A DNA stretch of 32,702 nucleotides from Methylobacter sp. (lineage in GTDB: Bacteria; Pseudomonadota; Gammaproteobacteria; Methylococcales; Methylomonadaceae): positions 1 to 32,702 of the forward strand of contig NZ_SCTW01000028.1 of NCBI RefSeq assembly GCF_004322395.1. The letters run 5' to 3'. The first letter of the stretch is position 1; each line of letters starts with the position of its first letter. The position numbers and the translations under genes are program-made. Of this stretch, positions 15,976 through 25,430 are shown piece after piece. Under the pieces are notes generated by a model. That model had not been told where the DNA came from and ran no database searches. It worked only from the letters and a program-made list of their open reading frames with translations.

Positions 15976-15991
15976 TGGCACGGATCATGCT
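15976..15991 (+). promoter_or_regulatory. Sigma-54 (-24/-12) promoter of flgG operon
   Basis: TGGCACGGATCATGCT carries the perfect -24 box TGGCACG, with GG and GC ten bases apart. It lies between the terminator and flgG, 43 bases before the ATG, and should drive flgGHIJ and probably flgKL. Confidence 0.85.
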
Positions 15992-16033
15992 TTTGTTTAG
16001 GTAAGACAATAAATTGGCACTGAGGAGATTATC

Positions 16034-16822
16034 ATGACAGAACGTGCATTATGGGTAGCTAAGTCCGGTCTGGATGCCCAGCAAACAAGAATGGCAGTTA
16101 TTTCCAATAACTTGGCGAACGTAAACACCACCGGATTTAAACGGGGCCGGGCGGTTTTTGAAGACCTTATGTATCAGAATCTACGTCAGGTCGGCGGGCA
16201 ATCTACCCAAAATACCCAGCTACCGACGGGCTTACAATTGGGAACCGGGGTAAGAACGGTCGCAACCGAAAAACTGCATACGCAGGGCAATGTTCAGCCG
16301 ACCGAGAACTCCTTGGATGTGGCAATAAATGGCCGGGGGTTCCTGCAAATTCTGATGCCGAACGGCGATACCAATTATACCCGCGACGGTTCTTTTAAAT
16401 TGGATGCAACAGGTCAGCTGGTTACTTCCGGCGGATTAACGCTGAATCCCGCGATCACTGTGCCTCAAGATGCAGAGAGCATCACTATCGGTACTGACGG
16501 CACGGTATCGGCTAAGTTGCCGGGCGTTGCCGCACCTAGCGTGTTAGGGCAAATCCAGACCGCTAATTTCATCAATCCTACCGGATTGGAGGCGATTGGT
16601 GAAAACCTTTATCGGGAATCCGCCGCCAGCGGCGCGCCGATAGTAGGGACACCGGGGCAAGCGGAATATGGGACTTTGATTCAAGGCTCATTGGAAACCT
16701 CCAACGTCAATGTCGTTGAGGAGTTGGTTAATATGATTGAAACGCAACGGGCTTATGAAATGAACTCCAAGGCGATTTCAACAACCGATCAGATGCTGTC
16801 CTTTGTGACGCAACAATTATAA
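16034..16822 (+). CDS. flgG: Flagellar distal rod protein FlgG
   Basis: FlgG forms the distal rod that crosses the peptidoglycan and outer membrane. The 262-residue product matches the near-invariant family length. It opens [20 protein letters not shown] with [20 protein letters not shown]; central [19 protein letters not shown] and [16 protein letters not shown] and the C-terminal [19 protein letters not shown] with [13 protein letters not shown] are canonical. GAGGAG gives a strong ribosome site. First gene after the internal terminator and sigma-54 promoter; flgH follows within 16 bases. Confidence 0.97.
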   Translation: MTERALWVAKSGLDAQQTRMAVISNNLANVNTTGFKRGRAVFEDLMYQNLRQVGGQSTQNTQLPTGLQLGTGVRTVATEKLHTQGNVQPTENSLDVAINGRGFLQILMPNGDTNYTRDGSFKLDATGQLVTSGGLTLNPAITVPQDAESITIGTDGTVSAKLPGVAAPSVLGQIQTANFINPTGLEAIGENLYRESAASGAPIVGTPGQAEYGTLIQGSLETSNVNVVEELVNMIETQRAYEMNSKAISTTDQMLSFVTQQL

Positions 16823-16837
16823 GTTAGGGTGGACGGC

Positions 16838-17542
16838 ATGATTACTCAAAAAACGGTTTTTACGGCGCGCGCCATGCGACGTTTTACCTTCCTCGCAGTC
16901 GTGCTGTCGCTGTTGGAGGCCTGTACACCGATACCGCCAAGAGATCCGGCATTCGCTCCGGTTGCTCCGGCTGATTTAAGGCCGCCCATACAAAACAGCG
17001 GATCAATCTATCAATCCGGTTACGATACGCGTCTGTTTGAAGATCAAACGGCAAAAAGGATCGGGGATGTGCTGACCATTACGCTGCTGGAAAGAACGCA
17101 GGCAAAAAAGGCTGCCGATCTTGACACTAAAAAAGACACCAATATGTCAGTTACCGCGCCCTCGATGTATACCTTGGGGGCACAAATGCTGAGCGGTCAA
17201 GATATTAACGCCAGTCTGAGGGCGAACAGAGAATTTACCGGGGAAGCTAAGGCCGATCAAAGCAATAGTTTAAGCGGCAATATTTCTGTCACGGTTGTCG
17301 ATGTGTTGCCAAACGGCAATTTAAGTGTGCGGGGCGAAAAAAGAGTCACTTTAAATCAGGGAGATGAATTCATCAGGCTGTCCGGCATCGTCAGGCCGGT
17401 CGATATAAACTCAGCCAATATTATCACCTCCGACAAAGTGGCCGATGTAACGATTATGTACGTAGGCGAGGGCGCCCTGGCCGACGCAAGTAAAATGGGT
17501 TGGCTGGCAAGGGTCCTGAACAGCCCCTGGTTCCCATTCTAA
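16838..17542 (+). CDS. flgH: Flagellar L-ring lipoprotein FlgH
   Basis: FlgH forms the outer-membrane L ring that acts as bushing for the rod. From ATG 16838 it has 234 residues with a lipoprotein signal: basic RAMRR, hydrophobic FTFLAVVLSLL, then lipobox LEAC with acyl-accepting C29. The mature part has the FlgH motifs RIGDVLTITLLERTQAKK, FTGEAKADQSNSLSG and VVDVLPNGNLSVRGEKRVTL and ends near GWLARVLNSPWFPF. I preferred the ATG because AGGGTGG is well placed before it; the GTG at 16829 would overlap that motif and add three residues. It sits 15 bases upstream of flgI. Confidence 0.95.
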   Translation: MITQKTVFTARAMRRFTFLAVVLSLLEACTPIPPRDPAFAPVAPADLRPPIQNSGSIYQSGYDTRLFEDQTAKRIGDVLTITLLERTQAKKAADLDTKKDTNMSVTAPSMYTLGAQMLSGQDINASLRANREFTGEAKADQSNSLSGNISVTVVDVLPNGNLSVRGEKRVTLNQGDEFIRLSGIVRPVDINSANIITSDKVADVTIMYVGEGALADASKMGWLARVLNSPWFPF

Positions 17543-17557
17543 GATAAGGATAAGGAT

Positions 17558-18661
17558 ATGAACACATTACCTAAGCATGTTATCTTTTTAGCCTTGCTGG
17601 GCATCGTCTTCAGCGATGCGGTTCATGCCGAGCGCATTAAGGATATTGCCTCTATCGAGGGCGTACGCAGCAACCAGCTGGTAGGCTACGGCTTGGTGGT
17701 CGGGCTGGATAAATCCGGCGATAAAACGAACTTCACCGGGCAAAGCTTGCGCAATATGTTGACGCGTCTTGGCATTACTTTGCCTCCGGGTATTGACCCT
17801 AAAGCCAAAAACATTGCGGCAGTCTCTGTCCAAGCCGAACTTCCGCCTTTTGCCAAACCGGGTCAAGCAATTGATGTCACCGTTTCCTCTCTGGGCGATG
17901 CAAAAAGTTTACGGGGCGGGACCTTGTTGATGAGTCCTTTGAAAGGGGCTGACGGACAGGTTTATGCGATCGCTCAGGGCAGTCTGGTTGTCAGCGGCTT
18001 GAGTGCTTCAGGCCAGGACGGTTCGAGCGTAACCGTCAATAATCCCAATGTGGGCCGCATTCCCAACGGCGCAACCGTCGAGCGTACGGTAAACACTTCT
18101 TTTGCTGAAGGCGATGCATTGATTTTTAATTTGCATACTTCGGATTTTACTACGGCCAACCGCATGGCGGACTCCATCAACAAAGTTTTGGGTGCTAATA
18201 CGGCAAAAGCGCTCGATGCCACTTCTGTTAGGGTCAATGCACCGGTAGATCCCAATCAAAAAGTGACATTTGCTTCAGTGGTCGAAAATATGGTGGTTAT
18301 TCCGGACGATGCACCGGCGCGTGTTATCGTTAACTCGCGTACCGGAACTGTCGTGATTAACGGTAAGGTCAGGGTGCAGCCTGCGGCGGTGTCTCATGGC
18401 AGTTTGACAGTCACTATCAGTGAAGATCCTCAGGTCAGTCAGCCAAACGCATTTTCCAATGGTCAGACAGTCGTTACACCGAAATCCAACCTGAAGATTG
18501 AAGAAGAAAAAAACCATATGTTTGTATTTAATCCCGGCGTTTCCTTGGATGAAATTGTTAAGGCAGTCAATAACGTAGGCGCTGCGCCTAGCGATTTGGT
18601 GGCTATTCTTGAAGCATTGAAGTCGGCCGGTTCTTTGCATGCCGAATTAATTGTTATCTAA
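17558..18661 (+). CDS. flgI: Flagellar P-ring protein FlgI
   Basis: FlgI assembles, with FlgA's help, into the periplasmic P ring on the rod. The 367-residue product begins with a Sec signal peptide (hydrophobic residues 8-18, cleavage likely after VHA at 24). The mature start [20 protein letters not shown] and the [19 protein letters not shown] block are classic, as are [19 protein letters not shown] and the C-terminal [20 protein letters not shown] followed by [20 protein letters not shown]. Length is normal for the family. AAGGATAAGGAT precedes the ATG. A 57-base gap separates it from flgJ. Confidence 0.97.
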   Translation: MNTLPKHVIFLALLGIVFSDAVHAERIKDIASIEGVRSNQLVGYGLVVGLDKSGDKTNFTGQSLRNMLTRLGITLPPGIDPKAKNIAAVSVQAELPPFAKPGQAIDVTVSSLGDAKSLRGGTLLMSPLKGADGQVYAIAQGSLVVSGLSASGQDGSSVTVNNPNVGRIPNGATVERTVNTSFAEGDALIFNLHTSDFTTANRMADSINKVLGANTAKALDATSVRVNAPVDPNQKVTFASVVENMVVIPDDAPARVIVNSRTGTVVINGKVRVQPAAVSHGSLTVTISEDPQVSQPNAFSNGQTVVTPKSNLKIEEEKNHMFVFNPGVSLDEIVKAVNNVGAAPSDLVAILEALKSAGSLHAELIVI

Positions 18662-18718
18662 AGTTGTTGTTGATCGTGGCGGATTGCTATCGCGAATCCG
18701 TCTTACGAGGAGGTTGTT

Positions 18719-19735
18719 ATGTTAAGTGGACCACAAAATGCCGATGTTTATACCGACTTTAACGGTTTGGCTAAATTAAAGGGCCAAGCCCGAAAAGAGT
18801 CTCCTGAAGCATTGAAAGAAGTTGCCAAGCAATTCGAATCGATTTTTTTAAACAACGTGCTTAAAAGTATGCGTGAAGCCAAGCTGGCGGATGGCGCTAT
18901 GGACAATAATCAAAGCAAATTCTACAACGATATGTATGACCAGCAGCTAGCCGTACATTTGTCGGGTTCTCCCGGCGTTGGCTTAGCTGACTTAATCGTC
19001 AAGCAACTGAGCCATGATAAGTCTAAAAACGAGAAACAGGATATTGAAGACTATCTGAATAAGTCGGGAGGCTTATCACGAAGCGGTTCTGAACAGGCTC
19101 ATGCCGTTAATCGGCAAGTAAGCGGTAAATCTGCCGGCTCTACAGATGATCAGGCTAAGATCACTCCTTATATACAAGACGGAACTCCGTTTAATAAGAT
19201 GGTTGAATTTCCATTCAACAATGATCACAACCTGCCGATACAATCTGCGGAAGAGTTTGTCAGAAGACTGCATCCCTTAGCTGTCCAGGCGGCCAAGGAG
19301 TTGGGCGTGGAACCCAAAGTTATTTTGGCGCAAGCGGCTTTGGAAAGCGGCTGGGGACGTTCGGTAATAAAAAACAGCAATGGCGGCAACAGTTTTAACT
19401 TGTTTAACATTAAGGCCGATAAAGCGTGGCAGGGCAAGCAAGCGCAAGTGGCTACCTTGGAATTTGACCAAGGTATCGCTAAAAAAGTTAATGCCGGATT
19501 TAGGTCTTACGATTCATTCGAGGAAAGTTTTAAGGATTATGTAGACTTCATAAAAAGTAATCCTCGTTATGGCGATGCATTAAAAAAAGCGGGCAATGCG
19601 GAACAATATATGCGTGAGTTACAACGGGCGGGTTATGCAACCGACCCGCAATACGCCAATAAGGTAATAAGCATTTACCAAGGTAATACGATGGACGAAT
19701 TTGAACCTGATGTCATCGTGGCGATGAATCAATGA
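18719..19735 (+). CDS. flgJ: Rod-cap / peptidoglycan hydrolase FlgJ
   Basis: FlgJ caps the growing rod and cuts a hole in peptidoglycan for it. The two-domain beta/gammaproteobacterial form is seen: an N-terminal rod-binding domain (about residues 25-105, with VAKQFESIFLNNVLKSMREA), a polar linker rich in S, Q and G, and a C-terminal glucosaminidase domain from about residue 180, with catalytic E209 in LAQAALESGWGRS, then NSFNLFNIKA and FRSYDSFEESFKDYVDFI. It ends with YAQ-like YANKVISIYQGN typical of the family. GAGGAGG gives a strong ribosome site eight bases before the ATG. 338 residues is a usual length. Confidence 0.96.
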   Translation: MLSGPQNADVYTDFNGLAKLKGQARKESPEALKEVAKQFESIFLNNVLKSMREAKLADGAMDNNQSKFYNDMYDQQLAVHLSGSPGVGLADLIVKQLSHDKSKNEKQDIEDYLNKSGGLSRSGSEQAHAVNRQVSGKSAGSTDDQAKITPYIQDGTPFNKMVEFPFNNDHNLPIQSAEEFVRRLHPLAVQAAKELGVEPKVILAQAALESGWGRSVIKNSNGGNSFNLFNIKADKAWQGKQAQVATLEFDQGIAKKVNAGFRSYDSFEESFKDYVDFIKSNPRYGDALKKAGNAEQYMRELQRAGYATDPQYANKVISIYQGNTMDEFEPDVIVAMNQ

Positions 19736-19778
19736 ACAAATTAAGTTTTGTCTCTAACCTTTAGAATAGGACGCTATC

Positions 19779-21584
19779 ATGTATGGATTATTATCAACAT
19801 CGTTGACAGGTCTGATGGCCGCCCAGCGTTCATTGGAGACAGTTAATCATAATATTTCCAATGTAAATACCGAAGGTTATAGCCGCCAGCGCATAGAGCA
19901 AGGTACCATGCCGGCGCGATTTACCGGCGATGGTTATATCGGTCAAGGCGTTGATGTTACCAATGTCACGCGCAGTTACGACCAGTTTGTTAATAAGCAA
20001 TTGAGCTCCAGCCTCTCGGCGTTTGGAGAGGTGGATCGATACCATCAGCTTGCTACACATGTTGACAATATAATGGCCGACCCTAGTACCGGTATGGCTC
20101 CGGCCTTGAATCGTTTTTTTGATGCGATGAATGAGGTTGCGGATGATCCGTCATCAGTCCCATCCCGGCAAGTATTGTTATCTGAAGCCGAACTTTTAAC
20201 ACAGGGCTTCAATACAATGGGCTTTAGGTTTGAAGAGATACGCACGCAGAATAATAATGATATATCGGGAATGATTGCCGATATCAACTCGTTGGCCAAA
20301 TCAATAGCTGAGATTAATGTGCAGCTCATATATGACTTAGGCAGAGGACAAGGCTTGAGGCATCCCAATGACTTGCTTGATCAGCAGGATGCTTTGCTTT
20401 CAAAGCTATCCAAAATCGTTAATGTCTCAGTCGTTCCGCAAGCGGATGGTAGCTCCAGCGTTTTTATCGGCAATGGACAGACTCTGGTTATTGGTGGCAA
20501 ATCGGCGGAATTTACTACGCTTCAATCTGAATTTGATCCAAACCGGCTGGAAATCGGCTTTAAAGCAACCAATGGCGTCATCAATGTAACTAACCAGATC
20601 ACTGGCGGTTCACTAGCGGGCTCATTGCGGTTTCGGGATGAAGTATTGGATCCGGCACAGCAAAAATTGGGCAGGGTTGCAGCAGGCCTGGCGATGGAGA
20701 TTAACGCGCTTCATGAAAAAGGTTTTGATCTGAACGGTACGGCCGGATCGGCATTATTTAACTTTTCCGGTGTTGAGGTTCCTGTTGCTCCGAGCTCGCT
20801 TAATGCAGGCAATGCAGTCGTTAATGTTAATTTTCAGGATGTTAATGCAAAGCCATCGGCCGCTGGAAACCTGGATTTTAGCGATTTTAAATTAAGTTAT
20901 GTTAATGCCGGCGGCGGTGTTGATTACACGCTGACCAGAATTCGCGACAATCAGGTGATTAATCTTACGGCCACCACGGTGGCAGGTATTTCTACCTTGT
21001 CGTTTGCAGCAACTCAGCCGGCGAATATCGATGCAACCGATTTACCGGGCATTGATATAACAGTTGATATAAGCGGGGGGAAAACTATATCGGTCGGGGA
21101 TCAATTTATGGCCAGGCCGACCTATAGTGCGGCCCAGAGAATCGGGGTTGCTATTTCCGATCCCAGAAAAGTAGCGGCAGCCACCAATGTAGAAGTCGAT
21201 CCGGTGACCAACCAGCCGGTGCTGGACGGATTGGGTAATCCCGTTATTATCAACGGAGCAATGCCCAGCGATAATAGGAATGCATTACAATTGGCCGATC
21301 TCAGGAATAAATTAAGTATGTTAGGCGGGAAAGCTTCATTTAATGATACTTACAGCCAAATTGTTTCAGGTGTCGGAACCTTGACGCGGGCTTCTGAACT
21401 GAGTTCTTCGGCGCAGGAAGCGCTATTAAATCAGGCAAAGGAAAGCCGAGAAGGCTTGGCAGGGGTAAATTTGGATGAGGAGGCCGCTAGTTTAGTAAAG
21501 TTTCAACAAGCTTATCAGGCATCCGCGCAATCTATTTCAGTGGCTAAGTCCTTATTTGATACTTTGATAGGCGCAGTTAGGTAG
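19779..21584 (+). CDS. flgK: Hook-associated protein 1 FlgK
   Basis: FlgK is the first hook-filament junction protein, exported with the chaperone FlgN encoded at the other end of the cluster. The 601-residue protein opens with LLSTSLTGLMAAQRSLETVN and HNISNVNTEGYSRQRIEQ, has the LSSSLSAFGEVDRYHQLATH helix, a variable central beta domain (about residues 330-480), and the C-terminal GVNLDEEAASLVKFQQAYQA with SAQSISVAKSLFDTLI. It is 43 bases downstream of flgJ, with GGA before the ATG. I see neither a sigma-28 nor a sigma-54 site in that gap, so it is probably read from the flgG promoter. flgL follows after 11 bases. Confidence 0.96.
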   Translation: MYGLLSTSLTGLMAAQRSLETVNHNISNVNTEGYSRQRIEQGTMPARFTGDGYIGQGVDVTNVTRSYDQFVNKQLSSSLSAFGEVDRYHQLATHVDNIMADPSTGMAPALNRFFDAMNEVADDPSSVPSRQVLLSEAELLTQGFNTMGFRFEEIRTQNNNDISGMIADINSLAKSIAEINVQLIYDLGRGQGLRHPNDLLDQQDALLSKLSKIVNVSVVPQADGSSSVFIGNGQTLVIGGKSAEFTTLQSEFDPNRLEIGFKATNGVINVTNQITGGSLAGSLRFRDEVLDPAQQKLGRVAAGLAMEINALHEKGFDLNGTAGSALFNFSGVEVPVAPSSLNAGNAVVNVNFQDVNAKPSAAGNLDFSDFKLSYVNAGGGVDYTLTRIRDNQVINLTATTVAGISTLSFAATQPANIDATDLPGIDITVDISGGKTISVGDQFMARPTYSAAQRIGVAISDPRKVAAATNVEVDPVTNQPVLDGLGNPVIINGAMPSDNRNALQLADLRNKLSMLGGKASFNDTYSQIVSGVGTLTRASELSSSAQEALLNQAKESREGLAGVNLDEEAASLVKFQQAYQASAQSISVAKSLFDTLIGAVR

Positions 21585-21595
21585 GAGCGATAGCA

Positions 21596-22873
21596 ATGAG
21601 AATTTCAACAGCATGGGCACAACAACTGAGTGTTAACGCAATGGCCGGTCAGCAAACTAAGCTGGCTAAGATACAGCAGCAAATAAGCTCCGGACTTAAA
21701 GTATCAACACCGGCTGAAGATCCTGCGGCAGCGGTAAGGGTGCTGAATTTAGATAAGACGATTGCAAAAACAGAGCAGCATCAAAATAATATTTCTACAG
21801 CCCGCGGGCGGCTTAATCTTGAGGAGTCTGCGCTGGAAACGGCGAATAACATCATATTCCGCGCCAAAGACCTGACCGTTCAAGCTAAGAACGATATCCT
21901 AAGTGCCAGTGACAGGCGATCGATCAAATTTGAAATAGACCGCTTAATTGAGCAAATGGCCGGTGTAGCAAACACTCAGAATGCCAATGGCGAATTCATT
22001 TTTTCAGGCGATCTATCGACCGTACCGGCTTTTGCGAAACAAGCTACAGGGGAATACGTTTATCAAGGCGGTACGCAGCAGCGGGTTCTGCAAATAGGTG
22101 CCGCAAGGCAAGTAGCTGATGGCGATCTAGGGTTTAATGTATTTGAAAATATCAGTTCAAGCAGTCCGACTGCTAACGAAAATGGCAAGCGCAGTATTTT
22201 TAATACTTTAAAGGCGTTGTCCGATGGATTGGGTGCGTCGCTTAATCCCACTTCCGGCGTAATAACCGGTGACCGGTTCTTGCGCTATGGGTTGGATTAT
22301 TCTGCGGCGACAATTCAATTCAATTTGGTTGCCAATCCGGGACCGGTTACCGCACCAATAGATTTGAGTGGTTTAACGTTCGCAAGCATCGATGACGTTG
22401 TTGCTGAGATTAATACGCAAATAGGCGCTTTATCTACTGATATTCAAGCGCGAAGCAACGGTAATAGAATTGAGTTTGCTTCGGTAGCCACAGGGGCGGT
22501 CTCCAATATAAAAATCAACAATACATCAGGCACATTCTTAACGGATGCCGGTTTTAGCAACGGTCAAATCAATTCAGGGGTTAATGCGCAAACCTTTCAA
22601 AGCCAACTTGGCGGTGTGTTAGGCGATCTTGATGCGGCACTGGATAATTTTTTGGAAATAAGAACCAGTGTCGGAGCGAGGATGAATGCTTTGGATAATC
22701 AAGAAGCCCAAAATGAAAAATTTGTTCTAGACACTAAGACAACGCTTTCTGAGACTCACGACCTTGATTACGCCGATGCAATCAGCAGGTTTCAACTGCA
22801 ATCTACTGCTTTGCAGGCCGCTCAACAAACTTTTGCCAAAGTGAAAGGATTATCGCTGTTTAATTATCTCTAA
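21596..22873 (+). CDS. flgL: Hook-associated protein 3 FlgL
   Basis: FlgL joins FlgK to the flagellin filament. The flagellin-like N-terminus (MRISTAWAQQLSVNAMAGQQ, then QQISSGLKVSTPAEDPAAAV) and C-terminal coiled helix (DLDYADAISRFQLQSTALQA with AQQTFAKVKGLSLFNYL) are intact. At 425 residues it is somewhat longer than enteric FlgL (about 317), with the extra length in the surface-exposed central region (residues 190-345). GGAG precedes the ATG and the gap to flgK is 11 bases. It is the last flagellar gene here; no flagellin gene follows. The 191-base gap after it has no clear terminator. Confidence 0.95.
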   Translation: MRISTAWAQQLSVNAMAGQQTKLAKIQQQISSGLKVSTPAEDPAAAVRVLNLDKTIAKTEQHQNNISTARGRLNLEESALETANNIIFRAKDLTVQAKNDILSASDRRSIKFEIDRLIEQMAGVANTQNANGEFIFSGDLSTVPAFAKQATGEYVYQGGTQQRVLQIGAARQVADGDLGFNVFENISSSSPTANENGKRSIFNTLKALSDGLGASLNPTSGVITGDRFLRYGLDYSAATIQFNLVANPGPVTAPIDLSGLTFASIDDVVAEINTQIGALSTDIQARSNGNRIEFASVATGAVSNIKINNTSGTFLTDAGFSNGQINSGVNAQTFQSQLGGVLGDLDAALDNFLEIRTSVGARMNALDNQEAQNEKFVLDTKTTLSETHDLDYADAISRFQLQSTALQAAQQTFAKVKGLSLFNYL

Positions 22874-22986
22874 CTTAGGGCTTTTTCGAATTCTGTTTTT
22901 AATCAGTAAATAATCCTATCTCATTACGGGGACTCGTCGGCTGAGTTCAGTTCTTTTACAGTCCCGTACCTTTTCGGGTTTGAAGT

Positions 22987-23001
22987 CCTCGATAATCGAG
23001 G
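22987..23001. repeat. Small perfect palindrome after flgL
   Basis: CCTCGAT-A-ATCGAGG forms a 7-bp perfect inverted repeat between flgL and the phosphodiesterase gene. It lacks a T-run, so it may be an operator for the downstream pair or chance. Confidence 0.3.
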
Positions 23002-23064
23002 TTGTGCATATTGAGTTATACTTAAAGCCTATCTACAAAATCAGGCTAATAAGGCTATAACACA

Positions 23065-23847
23065 ATGAATAACCGGAGCATTAAGTCATGTTTGATCTTT
23101 GCCCACCGTGGCGCTAACAAGGAGGCTTTCGAAGGAGGTATAGCAATTGCCGAAAACACCCGAGCCGCCTTTAACAGAGCACTGAAATATTCGATTGACG
23201 GTATCGAAACGGACGTGCAACTAAGTCTGGATGAGGTGCCTGTGCTTTGGCATGATTGGGAGCTGGATAAATTGGGGCATCAGGGGAAATGCATCGACGA
23301 TTTTAATTTCGAGCAGCTTCAAAAAATGGATTTTGCAGGATATTGCTCGCCCGATGCATTAGCTGAAGGCGCTTTGAGTCTTCAGGAGTTTATCGACAGT
23401 TACCGGGGGCGTTGCGGCCTGGATATTGAGCTTAAAAGCCGCGACGGGGAATCGCAACTACGCTTTCAAAACAAGATACTGAAAATGCTGGCTGTCATCG
23501 GCCCATCGGCTGCCGATGACGGCGTATTTATCTCTTCATTCAGTTTACCCGGCCTGATTTTTGCCAACCGGCACGCGCCGGATTTGCCGCTTTACTATCT
23601 GCTGTCCGACCACCATACTCAGGCCGACATTGAGCAATTCCTGAAAGACTACAGCTTTCTTGCCGGGTTTTGCCTGCCCATCGACATTCATAACGATTCC
23701 ATTGCAAAGCTTTTGCGAGAGCAGGGCAAAGGTGTTGGCGTTTACACCTGCAACAATGAGCAGGATATTCAAAAAGCGCTGGATCTGAAGGTCAATATCC
23801 TGATTACCGATTACCCGCAGCTGGCATTGCAGATGCGAGATAAGTGA
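23065..23847 (+). CDS. Glycerophosphodiester phosphodiesterase
   Basis: This is a GDPD-family enzyme (TIM-barrel) that splits glycerophosphodiesters such as glycerophosphoethanolamine to glycerol-3-phosphate and an alcohol. The 260-residue protein has the active-site residues in the expected order: H14-R15 in FAHRGA, E30-N31-T32, E48 and D50 in GIETDVQLS, H63-D64 in VLWHDWELD, and the LDIELKS strand. The C-terminal GVGVYTCNNEQ and ILITDYPQ motifs follow. There is no signal peptide, so it acts in the cytoplasm, as UgpQ does. Its stop overlaps the GTG start of the next gene by four bases (GTGA), and the two products form a pathway: phosphodiester to glycerol-3-phosphate, then to dihydroxyacetone phosphate. 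Confidence 0.93.
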   Translation: MNNRSIKSCLIFAHRGANKEAFEGGIAIAENTRAAFNRALKYSIDGIETDVQLSLDEVPVLWHDWELDKLGHQGKCIDDFNFEQLQKMDFAGYCSPDALAEGALSLQEFIDSYRGRCGLDIELKSRDGESQLRFQNKILKMLAVIGPSAADDGVFISSFSLPGLIFANRHAPDLPLYYLLSDHHTQADIEQFLKDYSFLAGFCLPIDIHNDSIAKLLREQGKGVGVYTCNNEQDIQKALDLKVNILITDYPQLALQMRDK

Positions 23848-25403
23848 AACGGGACTTTGCGCAACTGGCCGACCGGCATTTCGATGTGCTGGTTTGCGGC
23901 GGCGGCATTTACGGCGCCTGGACAGCGTATGATGCCGCTTTGCGAGGCCTTAAGGTCGCTATCGTCGACCAAGGCGACTGGGCTTCGGGAACCTCGTCCG
24001 CTTCCAGCAAGCTGATACATGGCGGCTTGCGCTATCTGGAATCCTTGGATTTCAAACTGGTTAAAAAAGCTTTGCGCGAACGCGAAATGTTGAAAAAAGC
24101 CGCGCCGCACCGCGTCTGGCCGTTACGTTTTGGCGTTCCGGTGTTTAAGGACAGCAGGCTAAACAGTATCCGCCTGAAATTAGGTTTGCTGTTGTACGAT
24201 TTTTTGGCCGGAACGTTTAACTCCAAGCAAGCCCATCGTCATTTTAGCCGGGCCGCATTCGCGGAGCGCTTTCCCTGTCTCAATCCTGCTTTATTAACCG
24301 GCGGATTTACCTATGCCGACGCACAGACCGACGATGCCCGCCTGGTTTTGGAATTGATCGACGGCGCGTTATCGGCCGGGGCGGTATGCCTGAATTACTG
24401 TAAAGCGACCGGGTTTATTGAAGATAAAGGACGAGTTTGTGGCGTTAAAGTTCAAGATAGCGTCGGCGGCAAAACAGCCACCGTTTACGCCCGTCAAATT
24501 GTTAACGCCATCGGTCAATGGACGGTTGAAAGCGAATGCAGATTAACGAAAGGCGTGCATTTAATCTTGCCCAAAGTGCTCGGCAATGAAGCGTTATTAT
24601 TAACCGCGAAAGCGGACGGCCGGGTGTTTTTTATGATTCCGTGGTACGGCCTGACGCTGCTGGGCACTACCGATACCGATTATACGGGTGATGTCGATCA
24701 GGTCCGCGTTGAACCGGAAGAAGTCGGTTATCTGCTGACCGAGGCTAATCGCGTGCTGAGTGTAAATTGGACTGAAACCGATATTATTGGCCGATATGCA
24801 GGATTGCGCGTTTTAAAACAGAGTTCAAAAGCAGCGCCCTCGGCCGTCAGCCGCGACTGGGAGCTGAAAGTCGCCGATAACGGACTGCTGACTTCCATCG
24901 GAGGAAAAATCACTTCCGCGCGGGAAGATGCGGCTCAAATCGTCAATACGCTTTGCGCTTACTTAGGCGTCAACGCATCTTGCCGCACCGGAGGCAAATT
25001 ATTTCCGTGGCTACCGGATCAGGATTATCGGCAGTGGTCGGATGCGGCTTTGGGCAAAGCCGTAGCGCTGGGTATAGACAACGAAAGCGCCCAATGGCTG
25101 ATACGTCGACATGCAAAACGCGTATCGACGGTTTTTCAATTAATAGAAAATAATGCTTCACTGGCAAAGCGGATAACGCCCACGTTGCCTTTTATAGTCG
25201 CCGATTTGGTATTTTGCGCCGGTAATGAAATGGTTGTGCATCTGGAAGACTTGCTCCGGCGACGGATTCCGTTGCTAATCCTGGCGAAAATGACCCGGGC
25301 CGAATTGCGGTATATCGCCGAAATCGTTGCAACAACGCTGGGTTGGGATGAGGCAACCTTAAATAGCGAACTTGAACTGTGCATTAAAAAATACGAGTGC
25401 TGA
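23844..25403 (+). CDS. glpD: FAD-dependent glycerol-3-phosphate dehydrogenase
   Basis: The enzyme oxidises glycerol-3-phosphate to dihydroxyacetone phosphate and feeds electrons to quinone at the inner membrane. The 519-residue product has the FAD Rossmann motif GGGIYG (residues 19-24, in VLVCGGGIYGAW), the GTSSASSKLIHGGLRYLE block near residue 50-67 that marks GlpD/GlpO proteins, the VNAIGQW motif, LLGTTDTDYTGD, and the late VLKQSSKAAPSAVSRDW and GLLTSIGGKITSAREDA motifs. The start is a GTG that overlaps the GDPD stop, so translation is coupled. The C-terminal 120 residues form the helical DAO_C-like domain. Its closeness to a GDPD suggests use of membrane-lipid breakdown products rather than free glycerol, since no glycerol kinase or facilitator is adjacent. 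The symbol rests on family resemblance. Confidence 0.88.
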   Translation: MKRDFAQLADRHFDVLVCGGGIYGAWTAYDAALRGLKVAIVDQGDWASGTSSASSKLIHGGLRYLESLDFKLVKKALREREMLKKAAPHRVWPLRFGVPVFKDSRLNSIRLKLGLLLYDFLAGTFNSKQAHRHFSRAAFAERFPCLNPALLTGGFTYADAQTDDARLVLELIDGALSAGAVCLNYCKATGFIEDKGRVCGVKVQDSVGGKTATVYARQIVNAIGQWTVESECRLTKGVHLILPKVLGNEALLLTAKADGRVFFMIPWYGLTLLGTTDTDYTGDVDQVRVEPEEVGYLLTEANRVLSVNWTETDIIGRYAGLRVLKQSSKAAPSAVSRDWELKVADNGLLTSIGGKITSAREDAAQIVNTLCAYLGVNASCRTGGKLFPWLPDQDYRQWSDAALGKAVALGIDNESAQWLIRRHAKRVSTVFQLIENNASLAKRITPTLPFIVADLVFCAGNEMVVHLEDLLRRRIPLLILAKMTRAELRYIAEIVATTLGWDEATLNSELELCIKKYEC

Positions 25404-25430
25404 CTTGGAAAATCAGAGTTATACAAGCTA

